A stretch of 64,000 bases of DNA. Source: Desulfatiglans sp. Its GTDB lineage: Bacteria; Desulfobacterota; DSM-4660; Desulfatiglandales; HGW-15. A program made the translations under genes and the position numbers. Positions within the stretch are counted from its first letter, which is position 1. The number at the start of each line of letters is the position of its first letter. The DNA lies in assembly GCA_012513605.1 (NCBI GenBank), contig JAAZBV010000088.1:1-64000 (forward strand), in the 5' to 3' direction. Shown here in pieces: positions 7,973 through 16,161 of the stretch. The notes under the pieces are model-generated. The model was not told the DNA's origin. It did no database searches and worked only from the letters and a program-made list of their open reading frames with translations.

Positions 7973-9687
7973 ATGCCTTAAGCCCGGTATATACTGAAAA
8001 AGCGCAATGTCAGGACTGTTACAGGTGCCTGCGCAATTGCCCTGTAAAGGCTATAAAGATAGAACAGGGGGTTGCATCGGTCCTGGAAGAATTATGTATC
8101 CACTGTGGAAAATGTGTTGCAGCCTGCCCGAGCGGTGCAAAAAAGGTACGTGACGATATTGCTTCTGTAGAAAAGTTATTAGCCAGTGGTAAGGATGTAA
8201 TCGCCTCTATTGCCCCAGCCTTCAGATCGGAATTTGACAGGGTTACTGACCATGATTTTGTTTATGCAGTAAAACAACTCGGCTTTTCAGGGGTTTCAGA
8301 AACTGCCCTTGGAGCTGAAGAGGTATCAGGCCATGTATACAGGATGCTGAATAACTCAACTGGCGCTGATCACCCCATGATATCTACTGCATGCCCTGTT
8401 GTGGTTAATTATATTCGGAAATATTTTCCTTCACTTACAGGCATGTTAACCCCTGTGTTATCTCCAATGCTGTCTCATGCAACAATGCTGAAAGAGCTCT
8501 ACCCTGATACTGCCGTGGTTTTTTTCGGGCCATGTATTGCAAAAAAGGACGAGATAGCACAGTTTCCAAACATCTGTGACTCTGTCCTCACTTTTCAAAA
8601 CCTGCGGATGATGTTTGAGCAAAAGGGTATTACATTTGGCAAAGGCAAGGCGGGCACAGATGTTTTCATCCCCCGAAAGGCAAAAGAAGGCACAGTATAC
8701 CCTGTTGATGGAGGGATGATTGCAGGGATCAGGGGTAATGGCAGGATAATTGATCGTCATATGATGCACTTTTCAGGGATTCCCGAGATTGAATCAGTAT
8801 TAAAATCATTAAGCACATTAAAACCTGAAGAACCCCTGTTTCTTGAACTGCTCGCTTGTTCAGGAGGGTGCATAAACGGCCCGGTTGCACAGAAAGGTGA
8901 TGGTATCCTTGCAAAAAGAATTTCAATAGTCCGGAACACATCAGATTTAAAGTGGGAAAACCCAAAGGTCACTGTAGAAAATGTTGAAGGCATAACAGAG
9001 CCTCTTGATATCCCGACAAAAGAGGTTAGCATTGATGCCATCATAAAGGTGCTCAGGGCAACAGGCAAGTATACTGTATCAGACGAACTTAACTGCGGGG
9101 GGTGCGGATACCTGAACTGCCGTGATTTTGCAAAGGCAGTAGTAGAGGGAAGGGCTGAGCCAGCCATGTGTGTCACCTATATGAGAAAGCTTGCCAGTAA
9201 GAAGGCAAATAAACTAATTTCTGCTATGCCCCTGGGTATTGTCCTTGTTGATACATCAATGCGTATAATAGAATGCAATGAGAGGTTTGCTATTCTTGCA
9301 GGAGATGATGCCAGGATGATATATGAACAGAGGCCAGGCATGGTTGGTGCTGTGCTTGACAAGGTTCTGCCTGTCGGTTCATTTTTCAGGCATGTGCTTG
9401 AGACTGAAGAAGATATATCAGGCCGTGAAATCAACATAAATAACCGGCTTTTACGATGCACGATCTTTACCATTGAACCCGGATTGATTGCAGGCGGCAT
9501 CTTCAGTGATATCACAGACCCTGAAATGCAGAGAGAAGAGATAATAAAGCGGGCGCGAAGTGTTATTAGAAAAAACCTCTCCACTGTTCAGAAGATTGCC
9601 TACCTCCTGGGTGAAAATGCCTCAGAAACAGAGATGGTTCTGTCCGGGATCATTGAATGCTTTGGTCCTCAGGACCAGGAGGGGTGA
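7969..9687 (+). CDS. Sensory [FeFe]-hydrogenase with PAS domain (HydS/HsfB type)
   Basis: This 572-residue protein is a putative H2 sensor rather than a catalytic hydrogenase. It has a double [4Fe-4S] ferredoxin domain (CQDCYRCLRNCP, CIHCGKCVAACP), an H-cluster domain, a four-cysteine [4Fe-4S] domain (C376, C379, C384, C401) and a C-terminal PAS domain (about 415-520). The H-cluster ligands are kept: C142, C189 (GPCIAKK), C297 and C301 (ACSGGC). L1 reads STACP instead of TSCCP, so the proton-transfer cysteine of catalytic enzymes is replaced by alanine, as known for group C sensory enzymes. The next gene encodes a SpoIIE/PP2C phosphatase and overlaps it by one base (TGATG), giving a plausible sensor-effector pair. 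Confidence 0.9.
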   Translation: MNALSPVYTEKAQCQDCYRCLRNCPVKAIKIEQGVASVLEELCIHCGKCVAACPSGAKKVRDDIASVEKLLASGKDVIASIAPAFRSEFDRVTDHDFVYAVKQLGFSGVSETALGAEEVSGHVYRMLNNSTGADHPMISTACPVVVNYIRKYFPSLTGMLTPVLSPMLSHATMLKELYPDTAVVFFGPCIAKKDEIAQFPNICDSVLTFQNLRMMFEQKGITFGKGKAGTDVFIPRKAKEGTVYPVDGGMIAGIRGNGRIIDRHMMHFSGIPEIESVLKSLSTLKPEEPLFLELLACSGGCINGPVAQKGDGILAKRISIVRNTSDLKWENPKVTVENVEGITEPLDIPTKEVSIDAIIKVLRATGKYTVSDELNCGGCGYLNCRDFAKAVVEGRAEPAMCVTYMRKLASKKANKLISAMPLGIVLVDTSMRIIECNERFAILAGDDARMIYEQRPGMVGAVLDKVLPVGSFFRHVLETEEDISGREININNRLLRCTIFTIEPGLIAGGIFSDITDPEMQREEIIKRARSVIRKNLSTVQKIAYLLGENASETEMVLSGIIECFGPQDQEG

Positions 9688-10874
9688 TGGATACTGAACC
9701 TAGAGGCTCTATAGATATCAAACATAAACAATTGATGAAATACGGGCAGAGGGTATTTGGCGATACATTCCAGTATCATCATATCAGGGAAGAAGACAGG
9801 CTGATTGTTATACTCTCAGACGGTCTTGGGAGCGGAATAAAGGCGAATGTGTTATCAACACTTACCGCTACAATGGCAATGAATTTTACATCCGGTTTAC
9901 GCGATGTAAATCGGTGTGCACAGATTATCATGAAGACACTCCCTGTATGCAGTGTCAGGAAGATAAGTTACGCTACCTTTACCATTGTTGAAATAGACAG
10001 GGAACATAATGTGCGGGTTATTAATTATGATAATCCTTTACCGATCCTAGTGAGACAGAATAATTGTGTGAATTTACCTGTTGAATATAGTGAAGGTACA
10101 CATAAAAATAGAAAATACCGGCTTGAATTCATGCATTTCAGGCTTGAACAGGATGACCGTATAATACTGCTTTCGGACGGTATCACACAGGCAGGTATGG
10201 GTTCAAAAAGGTATCCGCTGGGCTGGGGTAATCAGGGGGTTATCCTTTTTACTGAAAAACTGATCGCAACTGAAGGCCTACCCGCCGCGAGGGAGCTTGC
10301 AGAAACAATCATCAGCAGGGCCAATGAAATTGATCGCTACCAGATGCACGACGATGGGACATGCGGGGTTATACACTTAAGAACATCTCAGGAGCTGCTA
10401 ATGGTTAGCGGACCACCGCTTGATACCTCAAGGGATGCAGAGCTTGCCGCGACTTTATCAAACTTTAACGGCAGGAAGATCATATGCGGCGGCACAACAG
10501 CCAAGATTATTGCAAGGGAGCTCGGAAGGGAACTGACCTTTGTAAATGAACGGTTTACATCATCACAGCCGCCGCTTTCTACTATTCCGGGAATAGATCT
10601 TGTTACTGAAGGCATCATTACCCTGCACCACGTTCAGGTCATGCTTGCAAGGGGGATATCTCCAGATCAGGATGAAAACAGCCCTGCTTCCAGGGTAGTA
10701 GAGATGATGCTCGACAGCGATATAATACACTTTATGGTGGGTACACGTATCAATGAGGCATGGCAGGACCCATCTTTACCGGATGATATTGGCTTGCGTC
10801 GAACTATTATCGCTGCAATAAGGAGACTGCTTGAGACCAATTATGAAAAAGAGACAAAACTCCATTTCTGGTAG
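9687..10874 (+). CDS. SpoIIE/PP2C-type serine phosphatase
   Basis: This protein of about 395 residues carries a PP2C/SpoIIE phosphatase domain in its first 220 residues: ILSDGLGSGIKA holds the metal-binding Asp, and LLSDGIT and MHDDGTCGVI supply the later ones. The last 150 or so residues form a separate C-terminal domain of unknown role. The open frame extends upstream to 9657, but the ATG at 9687 overlapping the TGA of the sensory hydrogenase, with AGGAGGGG just before, is the better start. Linked sensory hydrogenase and PP2C phosphatase genes are known from several anaerobes. It would convert the H2 or redox signal into dephosphorylation of an unknown target. Confidence 0.85.
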   Translation: MDTEPRGSIDIKHKQLMKYGQRVFGDTFQYHHIREEDRLIVILSDGLGSGIKANVLSTLTATMAMNFTSGLRDVNRCAQIIMKTLPVCSVRKISYATFTIVEIDREHNVRVINYDNPLPILVRQNNCVNLPVEYSEGTHKNRKYRLEFMHFRLEQDDRIILLSDGITQAGMGSKRYPLGWGNQGVILFTEKLIATEGLPAARELAETIISRANEIDRYQMHDDGTCGVIHLRTSQELLMVSGPPLDTSRDAELAATLSNFNGRKIICGGTTAKIIARELGRELTFVNERFTSSQPPLSTIPGIDLVTEGIITLHHVQVMLARGISPDQDENSPASRVVEMMLDSDIIHFMVGTRINEAWQDPSLPDDIGLRRTIIAAIRRLLETNYEKETKLHFW

Positions 10875-10910
10875 ATGAATATAATTTTATAAAGGTAATG
10901 TATTGATAAA

Positions 10911-11615
10911 ATGAACCTGATAATTCTTGATAAAGAAGATATCCATGATGGAAAGGCCGAAGTAACCGGTAAAAAGCTTGAGCATATCCTTACATACCTG
11001 AAACCTTCTGCTGGTGACACCCTCAAAACAGGGCTCCTGAACGGGCTGATGGGAGAGGGGATAGTTATGGATCTTAATATGGATAGACTAATATTAAAGG
11101 TCGAATTGGATGACACCCCCCCTGCCCCTCTTCCACTGATACTTATCCTTGCAATGCCACGACCAAAGGTATTAAACAGGGTAGTTCAGCATGCTGCAAC
11201 AATGGGGATCAAGGAGATATATATTATAAAAACATGGAGGGTTGAAAAGAGCTATCTGGAAAGCCCCATACTTGATGAGGATAATCTTCGTATCCAGATG
11301 ATCCTGGGGCTTGAACAGGGCAAAGATACTATATTGCCCAAAATAAAAATCAGAAAACTCTTTAAACCCTTTATTGAAGATGAGCTGCCGATGATTATTA
11401 AAGACACCCTTGCCCTGGTGCTCCATCCGCTTGCAGATGCACCATGCCCGCATCAGGTTAATTCGCCTGTTACTATTGCCATTGGCCCTGAGGGAGGTTT
11501 TATCCCCTATGAAATTGATGCACTGCAGCGCACAGGGTTTAAAGCAGTATCCCTTGGAGAAAGAATCCTGCGTGTGGAAACCGCCCTTCCCTTCATTATT
11601 GGCAGATTATTTTAG
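10911..11615 (+). CDS. rsmE: 16S rRNA (uracil-1498-N3)-methyltransferase RsmE
   Basis: RsmE is a SPOUT-class, SAM-dependent enzyme that methylates U1498 of 16S rRNA. The N-terminal PUA-like part (residues 1-70) is followed by the knotted domain with QHAATMGIKEIYIIKTWRVE, the SAM-binding knot AIGPEGGFIPYEID and the terminal LGERILRVETAL. The length of 234 residues is usual. A 36-base gap follows the phosphatase, so it may be read through from the hydrogenase operon, although its function is unrelated. One deviation: the segment after the knot entry has YLESPILDEDNLRIQM where many homologues have a different charged patch, which does not affect the call. Confidence 0.9.
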   Translation: MNLIILDKEDIHDGKAEVTGKKLEHILTYLKPSAGDTLKTGLLNGLMGEGIVMDLNMDRLILKVELDDTPPAPLPLILILAMPRPKVLNRVVQHAATMGIKEIYIIKTWRVEKSYLESPILDEDNLRIQMILGLEQGKDTILPKIKIRKLFKPFIEDELPMIIKDTLALVLHPLADAPCPHQVNSPVTIAIGPEGGFIPYEIDALQRTGFKAVSLGERILRVETALPFIIGRLF

Positions 11616-11993
11616 ATTTTGATTTGATTTTCCTCGTTGCAGACCCTGGACGCTCTGCGTCGATTTCCTATTTCCTATTTCCCATTTTCTGATTCCTATT
11701 TTTTTTGTCATCAAGTATGGAAAGAAACAGGTCTATACGAACAAGCTCTCCCCTCTTTATCTCCATCGGGTTTTTAAGAAGAACCCTCTCACCATTACCC
11801 TTAACAGCATACTCAGAAATATGAGAATAAAGCAGTAAAAAGCATATCCTCATAACGCGACCCATATAGCCTCCAATATGAAATTCACTAGAAATAAATA
11901 ATTAAAATGATAGTTCAACTCAGAAATGCAGTTGGTTGTTTATATTAAGAAAAGCTGATTTTGTCAAATTAAACGGGTTATAAAGATTATGTA
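11616..11993. other. Intergenic region with low-complexity pyrimidine tract
   Basis: Just after rsmE the sequence repeats TTTCCTATTTCC-like units (about 11667-11708), then becomes ordinary AT-rich DNA. A 65-codon leftward open frame (11668-11865) exists, but much of it is encoded by the repeat and no family or ribosome binding site is recognisable. I see no RNA gene. Confidence 0.4.
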
Positions 11994-12022
11994 TTGACTT
12001 GCATCAGTTTGCTCCATATAAT
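11994..12022 (+). promoter_or_regulatory. Sigma-70-type promoter of the exported-protein cluster
   Basis: TTGACT at 11994-11999 and a perfect TATAAT at 12017-12022 are 17 bases apart. The expected transcript starts near 12029, about 60 bases ahead of the transglutaminase-like gene. Confidence 0.75.
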
Positions 12023-12087
12023 TTCATCCATTAAATATGGTAATGCTTGTCAACCTGACTCAATATTAATATGGAGTGGATGTTGTC

Positions 12088-14355
12088 ATGTTTTACCCAT
12101 TATCTCGCATATGTCACCTCATTAATAAAAACCGGTTAAACCAATTAACTTTTCCTGAATTCTGTACCTTGATCTACAGAAGTCGTAATGTAATTTTAAC
12201 CATGCTTGCGTGGTCTCTTTTTATATACTGTCCCCTTCCGTCCAGGGCCTGTAATGCAGATACTGCAATTATGGCTGTTATATCTTCTGCCGGAAAATCA
12301 CCCGAAGCCCTGGTTAATTATGTGAACAGCCGCACCATTCCGGCGCTGAACAGCCGCATACTGCGCAGCCCTGCACAGGTGCTGAAGGATGGCAGGGGCA
12401 ATAGTGTCGAACGATCTCGGCTCCTGGCAGCCCTTCTTGATGCAGCAGGCCACCCTGCGCGTTTCCAATGTGCTGACCTGGATGATGAAGCGGCATCAAC
12501 CCTGATAAAATCTGCCATGCCTGCATCTCCGCCAAAAAAATCATGGCCGGAAGATGTGCCTCTCTCAGAACCTGCAACAGAAACTGCCCTGCTTGATGCA
12601 GTTCGCCGCCATACCTGGGTTCAGGTACTTATTGAAGGTCAATGGAAGGACCTTGATCCTTCATTTACAGCAGCTAAACCTGCCACCTTTGATTCAGACG
12701 AGCGTGAAACATTTTACAGATTCTCCCAGACAAGGCTGCCACAGTTGGAATTAACTATAGAGGGAGACAGGAGCAAGACCCCTGGTGAGTTTGAGGAGTT
12801 GCTCTGGTGGGATGGCAGTCTTGAATTGGTTTCAGATCAACCGCTCTATATCCGTGTTTACCCACGTATCACCCTTGGAAGAAAGGGAGAGGGTGAAGGG
12901 CTTGATCCGGCCCGACGCCTGGTAGATCCCCTGGCAGGGGGGCAGCCCGAAGAGGAAGAGACTGCCCATGAGCCAGTCACAACGTGGAGGGCAGAGATAT
13001 TATCAAATAATGGAATCTTAAAGGATGCTGATATCCCTGCCACCCTCCCCAATGATGAAGGGACAATATTATCTCTTCGTCTGCGTTCAAGGATAATCTT
13101 TAATAAGGAAGAGGACATTATCGAGGATATCAGGCCCATTTCCGCTGTTGATTCTAAAGGCAATCTTCCCATTTTTCAGCGTCATGCCCTTTTATATTCA
13201 ACCTCTCTTATTAATCCTGCCGAACTGAAAAGCCGGCTGGCTGTTTATTCACCGGAGCGCCGTGTTAAGGCCCATGCAGAGATAGAGAGCTTAAAGAAAG
13301 AGCTCAAACAGGAGGCATCAAATAAGGAAACCATTCTAAAGAGCTCTCTATCATCTGAAGAGGTACTTGGTATTTACAGCGGTCACTTTATTAACCTGGC
13401 ATATCTGGCGCTTATTGATCCTGTAACAGAAGAGCTGGCAGGCCGTCTTGGCATTTATTCATATCTTGAAGAACCAAGACTTATCATCAACAGCCTTTAT
13501 AGGGGTAAAAACGGCCATGAAGAGGTAAACGTTGATCTGAGGCGTGATAAAACAGGGGCTATCGGGCTCCCCGGAGAGCCGAAGCGCATTACCGAGAGTT
13601 TCCAGTTCAGCCGGGGCGTGATCAGCTCTGCTCTCGAGGGAAGGCTAATCGCCCTTGCAACAGGCAGGCCAGCGCTTACCACAGCTACGCTGATGAAACT
13701 TGCATCAAAGTCAGGAATTCCATCACGTCTCTATTCAATGCATGAACAGGAATACCTGGATGAACTAACACTCCCGGAAAATGTTCGAACAATGCTTAAT
13801 AAAACACTTGAATCAGGTCATGTAGTGATGCTGCCTTCAAAACCTGTGAATTTTGAGGGCGCACCCCGCTGGGGCTGGTGGCAGATTAATCCCCTTAACC
13901 GCCATACTATTGGTGTGCTTGACAGCGGCCTGCATCAGGCGATTATCGAACGTACCCTGATAGAAACCGAGGGAGTGCTAAGTAACGAAATGGCCGCAGT
14001 AATCGGCGCCATAAGCGGTGCGGTTGACACCCAGTTTACCATAAGCGCAATGGTGCTCAGGCACGGCGAACTGACTGAAGAGGCGATAGAGGAGGCTAAA
14101 GCCTACATGTCCGATATTGGAGAGGCACTATGCCAGGAATTTAAGGCAGAGTTCAAAGTGGGAGTCTCTAAAACTCTGGCGTCGGCATCCATAGAAATAG
14201 AGGGGTGTTTCCGTTATGAAGAATCCCTTGAAATAGGCGTTAAGTCCGAAGGTTCTGTGACTCTGATGGACAAGAGTTGGTGTGAGGCTTTTCAGCGCGG
14301 TTTTACATGTGCCTCCATGACAATACTTAACGCATATGCATCACAGCAGGATTAA
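12088..14355 (+). CDS. Exported transglutaminase-like protein, predicted catalytically altered
   Basis: This protein of about 755 residues has a hydrophobic export segment (VILTMLAWSLFIYCPLP, about 35-51) and then a transglutaminase-like core. The helix segment GNSVERSRLLAALLDAAG aligns with the usual GDC-led helix, but the nucleophilic cysteine position is serine (S106). The His (RHTWVQV, H175) and Asp (WKDLDPSF, D190) of the triad are visible. The remaining 550 residues are not recognised; they contain a helical segment near 395-440 and no further transmembrane helices that I can see. An open frame begins at GTG 12076, but the ATG at 12088 is preceded by GGAGTGG at good spacing. It is first in a cluster of four exported proteins. 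Activity on peptide crosslinks is doubtful given the missing Cys; a binding or scaffolding role is possible. Confidence 0.7.
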   Translation: MFYPLSRICHLINKNRLNQLTFPEFCTLIYRSRNVILTMLAWSLFIYCPLPSRACNADTAIMAVISSAGKSPEALVNYVNSRTIPALNSRILRSPAQVLKDGRGNSVERSRLLAALLDAAGHPARFQCADLDDEAASTLIKSAMPASPPKKSWPEDVPLSEPATETALLDAVRRHTWVQVLIEGQWKDLDPSFTAAKPATFDSDERETFYRFSQTRLPQLELTIEGDRSKTPGEFEELLWWDGSLELVSDQPLYIRVYPRITLGRKGEGEGLDPARRLVDPLAGGQPEEEETAHEPVTTWRAEILSNNGILKDADIPATLPNDEGTILSLRLRSRIIFNKEEDIIEDIRPISAVDSKGNLPIFQRHALLYSTSLINPAELKSRLAVYSPERRVKAHAEIESLKKELKQEASNKETILKSSLSSEEVLGIYSGHFINLAYLALIDPVTEELAGRLGIYSYLEEPRLIINSLYRGKNGHEEVNVDLRRDKTGAIGLPGEPKRITESFQFSRGVISSALEGRLIALATGRPALTTATLMKLASKSGIPSRLYSMHEQEYLDELTLPENVRTMLNKTLESGHVVMLPSKPVNFEGAPRWGWWQINPLNRHTIGVLDSGLHQAIIERTLIETEGVLSNEMAAVIGAISGAVDTQFTISAMVLRHGELTEEAIEEAKAYMSDIGEALCQEFKAEFKVGVSKTLASASIEIEGCFRYEESLEIGVKSEGSVTLMDKSWCEAFQRGFTCASMTILNAYASQQD

Positions 14356-14430
14356 TTAGTATCCATCCATAAATAGACAAATTCTGGATGGAACTTTCGA
14401 TTGTAAAACCTGTTTAAGGAGGATAAACAA

Positions 14431-15219
14431 ATGATCAAAAAGTTATTTTCCATATTCTTTATTTCTGTTTTATTTCTTTTTACCCAGACAATTGCATTGG
14501 CTGATACCTACATGAAGCAGGTAAAGCGCTCTGATGCATATACAGTAATGGGCCAGACCATACCCGAAAAAACCGAAACCACTGAGACATGGATAGGCGA
14601 AAAGGCCAGCCGGGTAAATCTTCCCGATGGCACATCCACCCTTACGATGTTTACCGAACAAAAAACCTACGCACTGAAACACGCTGACCGCACATATGCA
14701 GAGATGCCCGCGAGTATGGATCAATTAATGGATGAGGTAGAAGAGGATATTGATACTGAAGATGAAGATGATAAAGCCTCTGCGGCTGCCATGCGCGGGA
14801 TGATGGAAGGGATGATGGAAGGCATGATGTCCCAGATAAAGGTCAGTGTAAAAGACACCGGGGAAAAACAAAAGATCGGCAAGTGGAGTGCCAGAAAGTA
14901 TGAGAGGATTACCGAGATGGGCTCCATGGGAAAAAGTGTTGATGAGGTATGGGCAACCGGGGATCTTAAGGTAGATATGAAGGCTTACTGGAAGGCCATG
15001 AGCGTCATGCAGGCTCAACAGCCCGGGTTTGATAAATTTATGAAGGAGATGGAAAAAATCAAAGGGGTCATTGTTAAAACCATAAGCCGTGCAGATGCCA
15101 TGGGAGTGGAAATAAAAACTACTGAAGAGCTTGTTGATTTTGCGAGCAAGCCGGCGCCGGCAGATACATACAAGATTCCTTCAGGTTACAAAAAAGTTTC
15201 TTTTACTGGCGGGCATTAA
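14431..15219 (+). CDS. Exported DUF4412-like protein
   Basis: The 262-residue protein starts with a classical signal peptide (KKLFSIFFISVLFLFTQTIA, cleavage probably after ALA). The mature part resembles DUF4412-type periplasmic proteins: beta-rich segments such as YMKQVKRSD and TETWIGEKASRVN, then LTMFTEQKTYALKHADRTY. A very acidic stretch (EVEEDIDTEDEDDK, about 109-122) is followed by a methionine-rich repeat MRGMMEGMMEGMM. GGAGG lies 8-9 bases before the ATG. Function unknown; the fold is related to lipoprotein-carrier-like beta sheets, which is inference. A second DUF4412-like protein lies at 34453-35295. Confidence 0.7.
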   Translation: MIKKLFSIFFISVLFLFTQTIALADTYMKQVKRSDAYTVMGQTIPEKTETTETWIGEKASRVNLPDGTSTLTMFTEQKTYALKHADRTYAEMPASMDQLMDEVEEDIDTEDEDDKASAAAMRGMMEGMMEGMMSQIKVSVKDTGEKQKIGKWSARKYERITEMGSMGKSVDEVWATGDLKVDMKAYWKAMSVMQAQQPGFDKFMKEMEKIKGVIVKTISRADAMGVEIKTTEELVDFASKPAPADTYKIPSGYKKVSFTGGH

Positions 15220-15223
15220 AGGT

Positions 15224-16150
15224 ATGCGGAATCTGGCCTTAATAATCGCCTCATGGCTGATAATTGTCCTGGTTACAATGGGTCAGGAGAGCAAAACCAG
15301 ATGGCTTAATGCCAGGGGACATAACCAGCAGGTCGAACTGACGGTGTTCGATGTTACACTTGCGCCTCTTCCTGACAAACCCGATCAACTTGAGGTTATT
15401 GTGACCACCGCCTGGCGCAACCTGGAGCTGCCCCATGTCATGGATGACATAGAATGGAAAACCACTGGTATGGGGAGCCTCTCAGCATTTGGCAGATCCA
15501 GACGGCCCACCGGAAGGGCAGCGATTCAGCATACTGCCTATCTGGTGCCCCGCATCGGGGATCACATATATCTGGCCTATGGTACCGGGGGAATAGCGCG
15601 GCTTGAGGATGATGAAGAGATCAGCCTTCCGCATCATAACGACGAGGTCGAATGGATATGCCGTTTTGAGGTTGAAAAATCAAAGTCCGATGTAATGCAG
15701 CTCCTATTTCTGGACTTTGACAACGGCCACATCAATATTCCACTTACATCAAAGGCCCCTGTGCGACAGGGAAAAGCCCCGGCTGCAGAGGCTGCCAATG
15801 AATATATCCGCGCCAGGGTTTATGGTTGTTCCCGGGTAGGTAACAATACAGAGATAGAACTGGGGTTGATCAGCACCTATTCCGGGAATATGGTGGAGCT
15901 TTCTATTTCCGAAACTGTCCGGGTTAAACTTAAAGATGGCTCATCGGCTGATATTGAAGTTATGACCCCTGAGGCATGGGAGGCAGAGAGCACACGAATT
16001 CTGCCTGAATGGGAAGAGCGCGGACGCCTGCGCTTTGGGCGCATGGTGCAGTGTGGCAAAGGGTCTCTTGAAATCGCGGCGCCCGGTCTTGAACCTCTTT
16101 TATTAACTCTGCCCCCGGACAAAAGTAAACCAGAACCCCAACCAGAGTGA
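15224..16150 (+). CDS. Exported protein of unknown function
   Basis: The frame is open from 15131, inside the previous gene, but the ATG at 15224, five bases after that gene's stop and followed by a hydrophobic signal (RNLALIIASWLIIVLVTMG), is the natural start; AAAGG is close upstream. The product has 308 residues. The mature protein looks all-beta, with segments such as VELTVFDVTLAPLPDKP and LEVIVTTAWRNLELP, and ends in a proline-rich tail. I recognise no family. Its stop overlaps or nearly touches the start of the vWA gene, so the two are probably co-translated and act together. Confidence 0.6.
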   Translation: MRNLALIIASWLIIVLVTMGQESKTRWLNARGHNQQVELTVFDVTLAPLPDKPDQLEVIVTTAWRNLELPHVMDDIEWKTTGMGSLSAFGRSRRPTGRAAIQHTAYLVPRIGDHIYLAYGTGGIARLEDDEEISLPHHNDEVEWICRFEVEKSKSDVMQLLFLDFDNGHINIPLTSKAPVRQGKAPAAEAANEYIRARVYGCSRVGNNTEIELGLISTYSGNMVELSISETVRVKLKDGSSADIEVMTPEAWEAESTRILPEWEERGRLRFGRMVQCGKGSLEIAAPGLEPLLLTLPPDKSKPEPQPE

Positions 16151-16161
16151 GAAAGGCCTTA

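Noticed and set aside
11668-11865. Leftward 65-codon frame after rsmE
   Set aside because: Its 3' part is formed by TTTCCTATTTCC-type repeats and it has no recognisable family or strong ribosome binding site.
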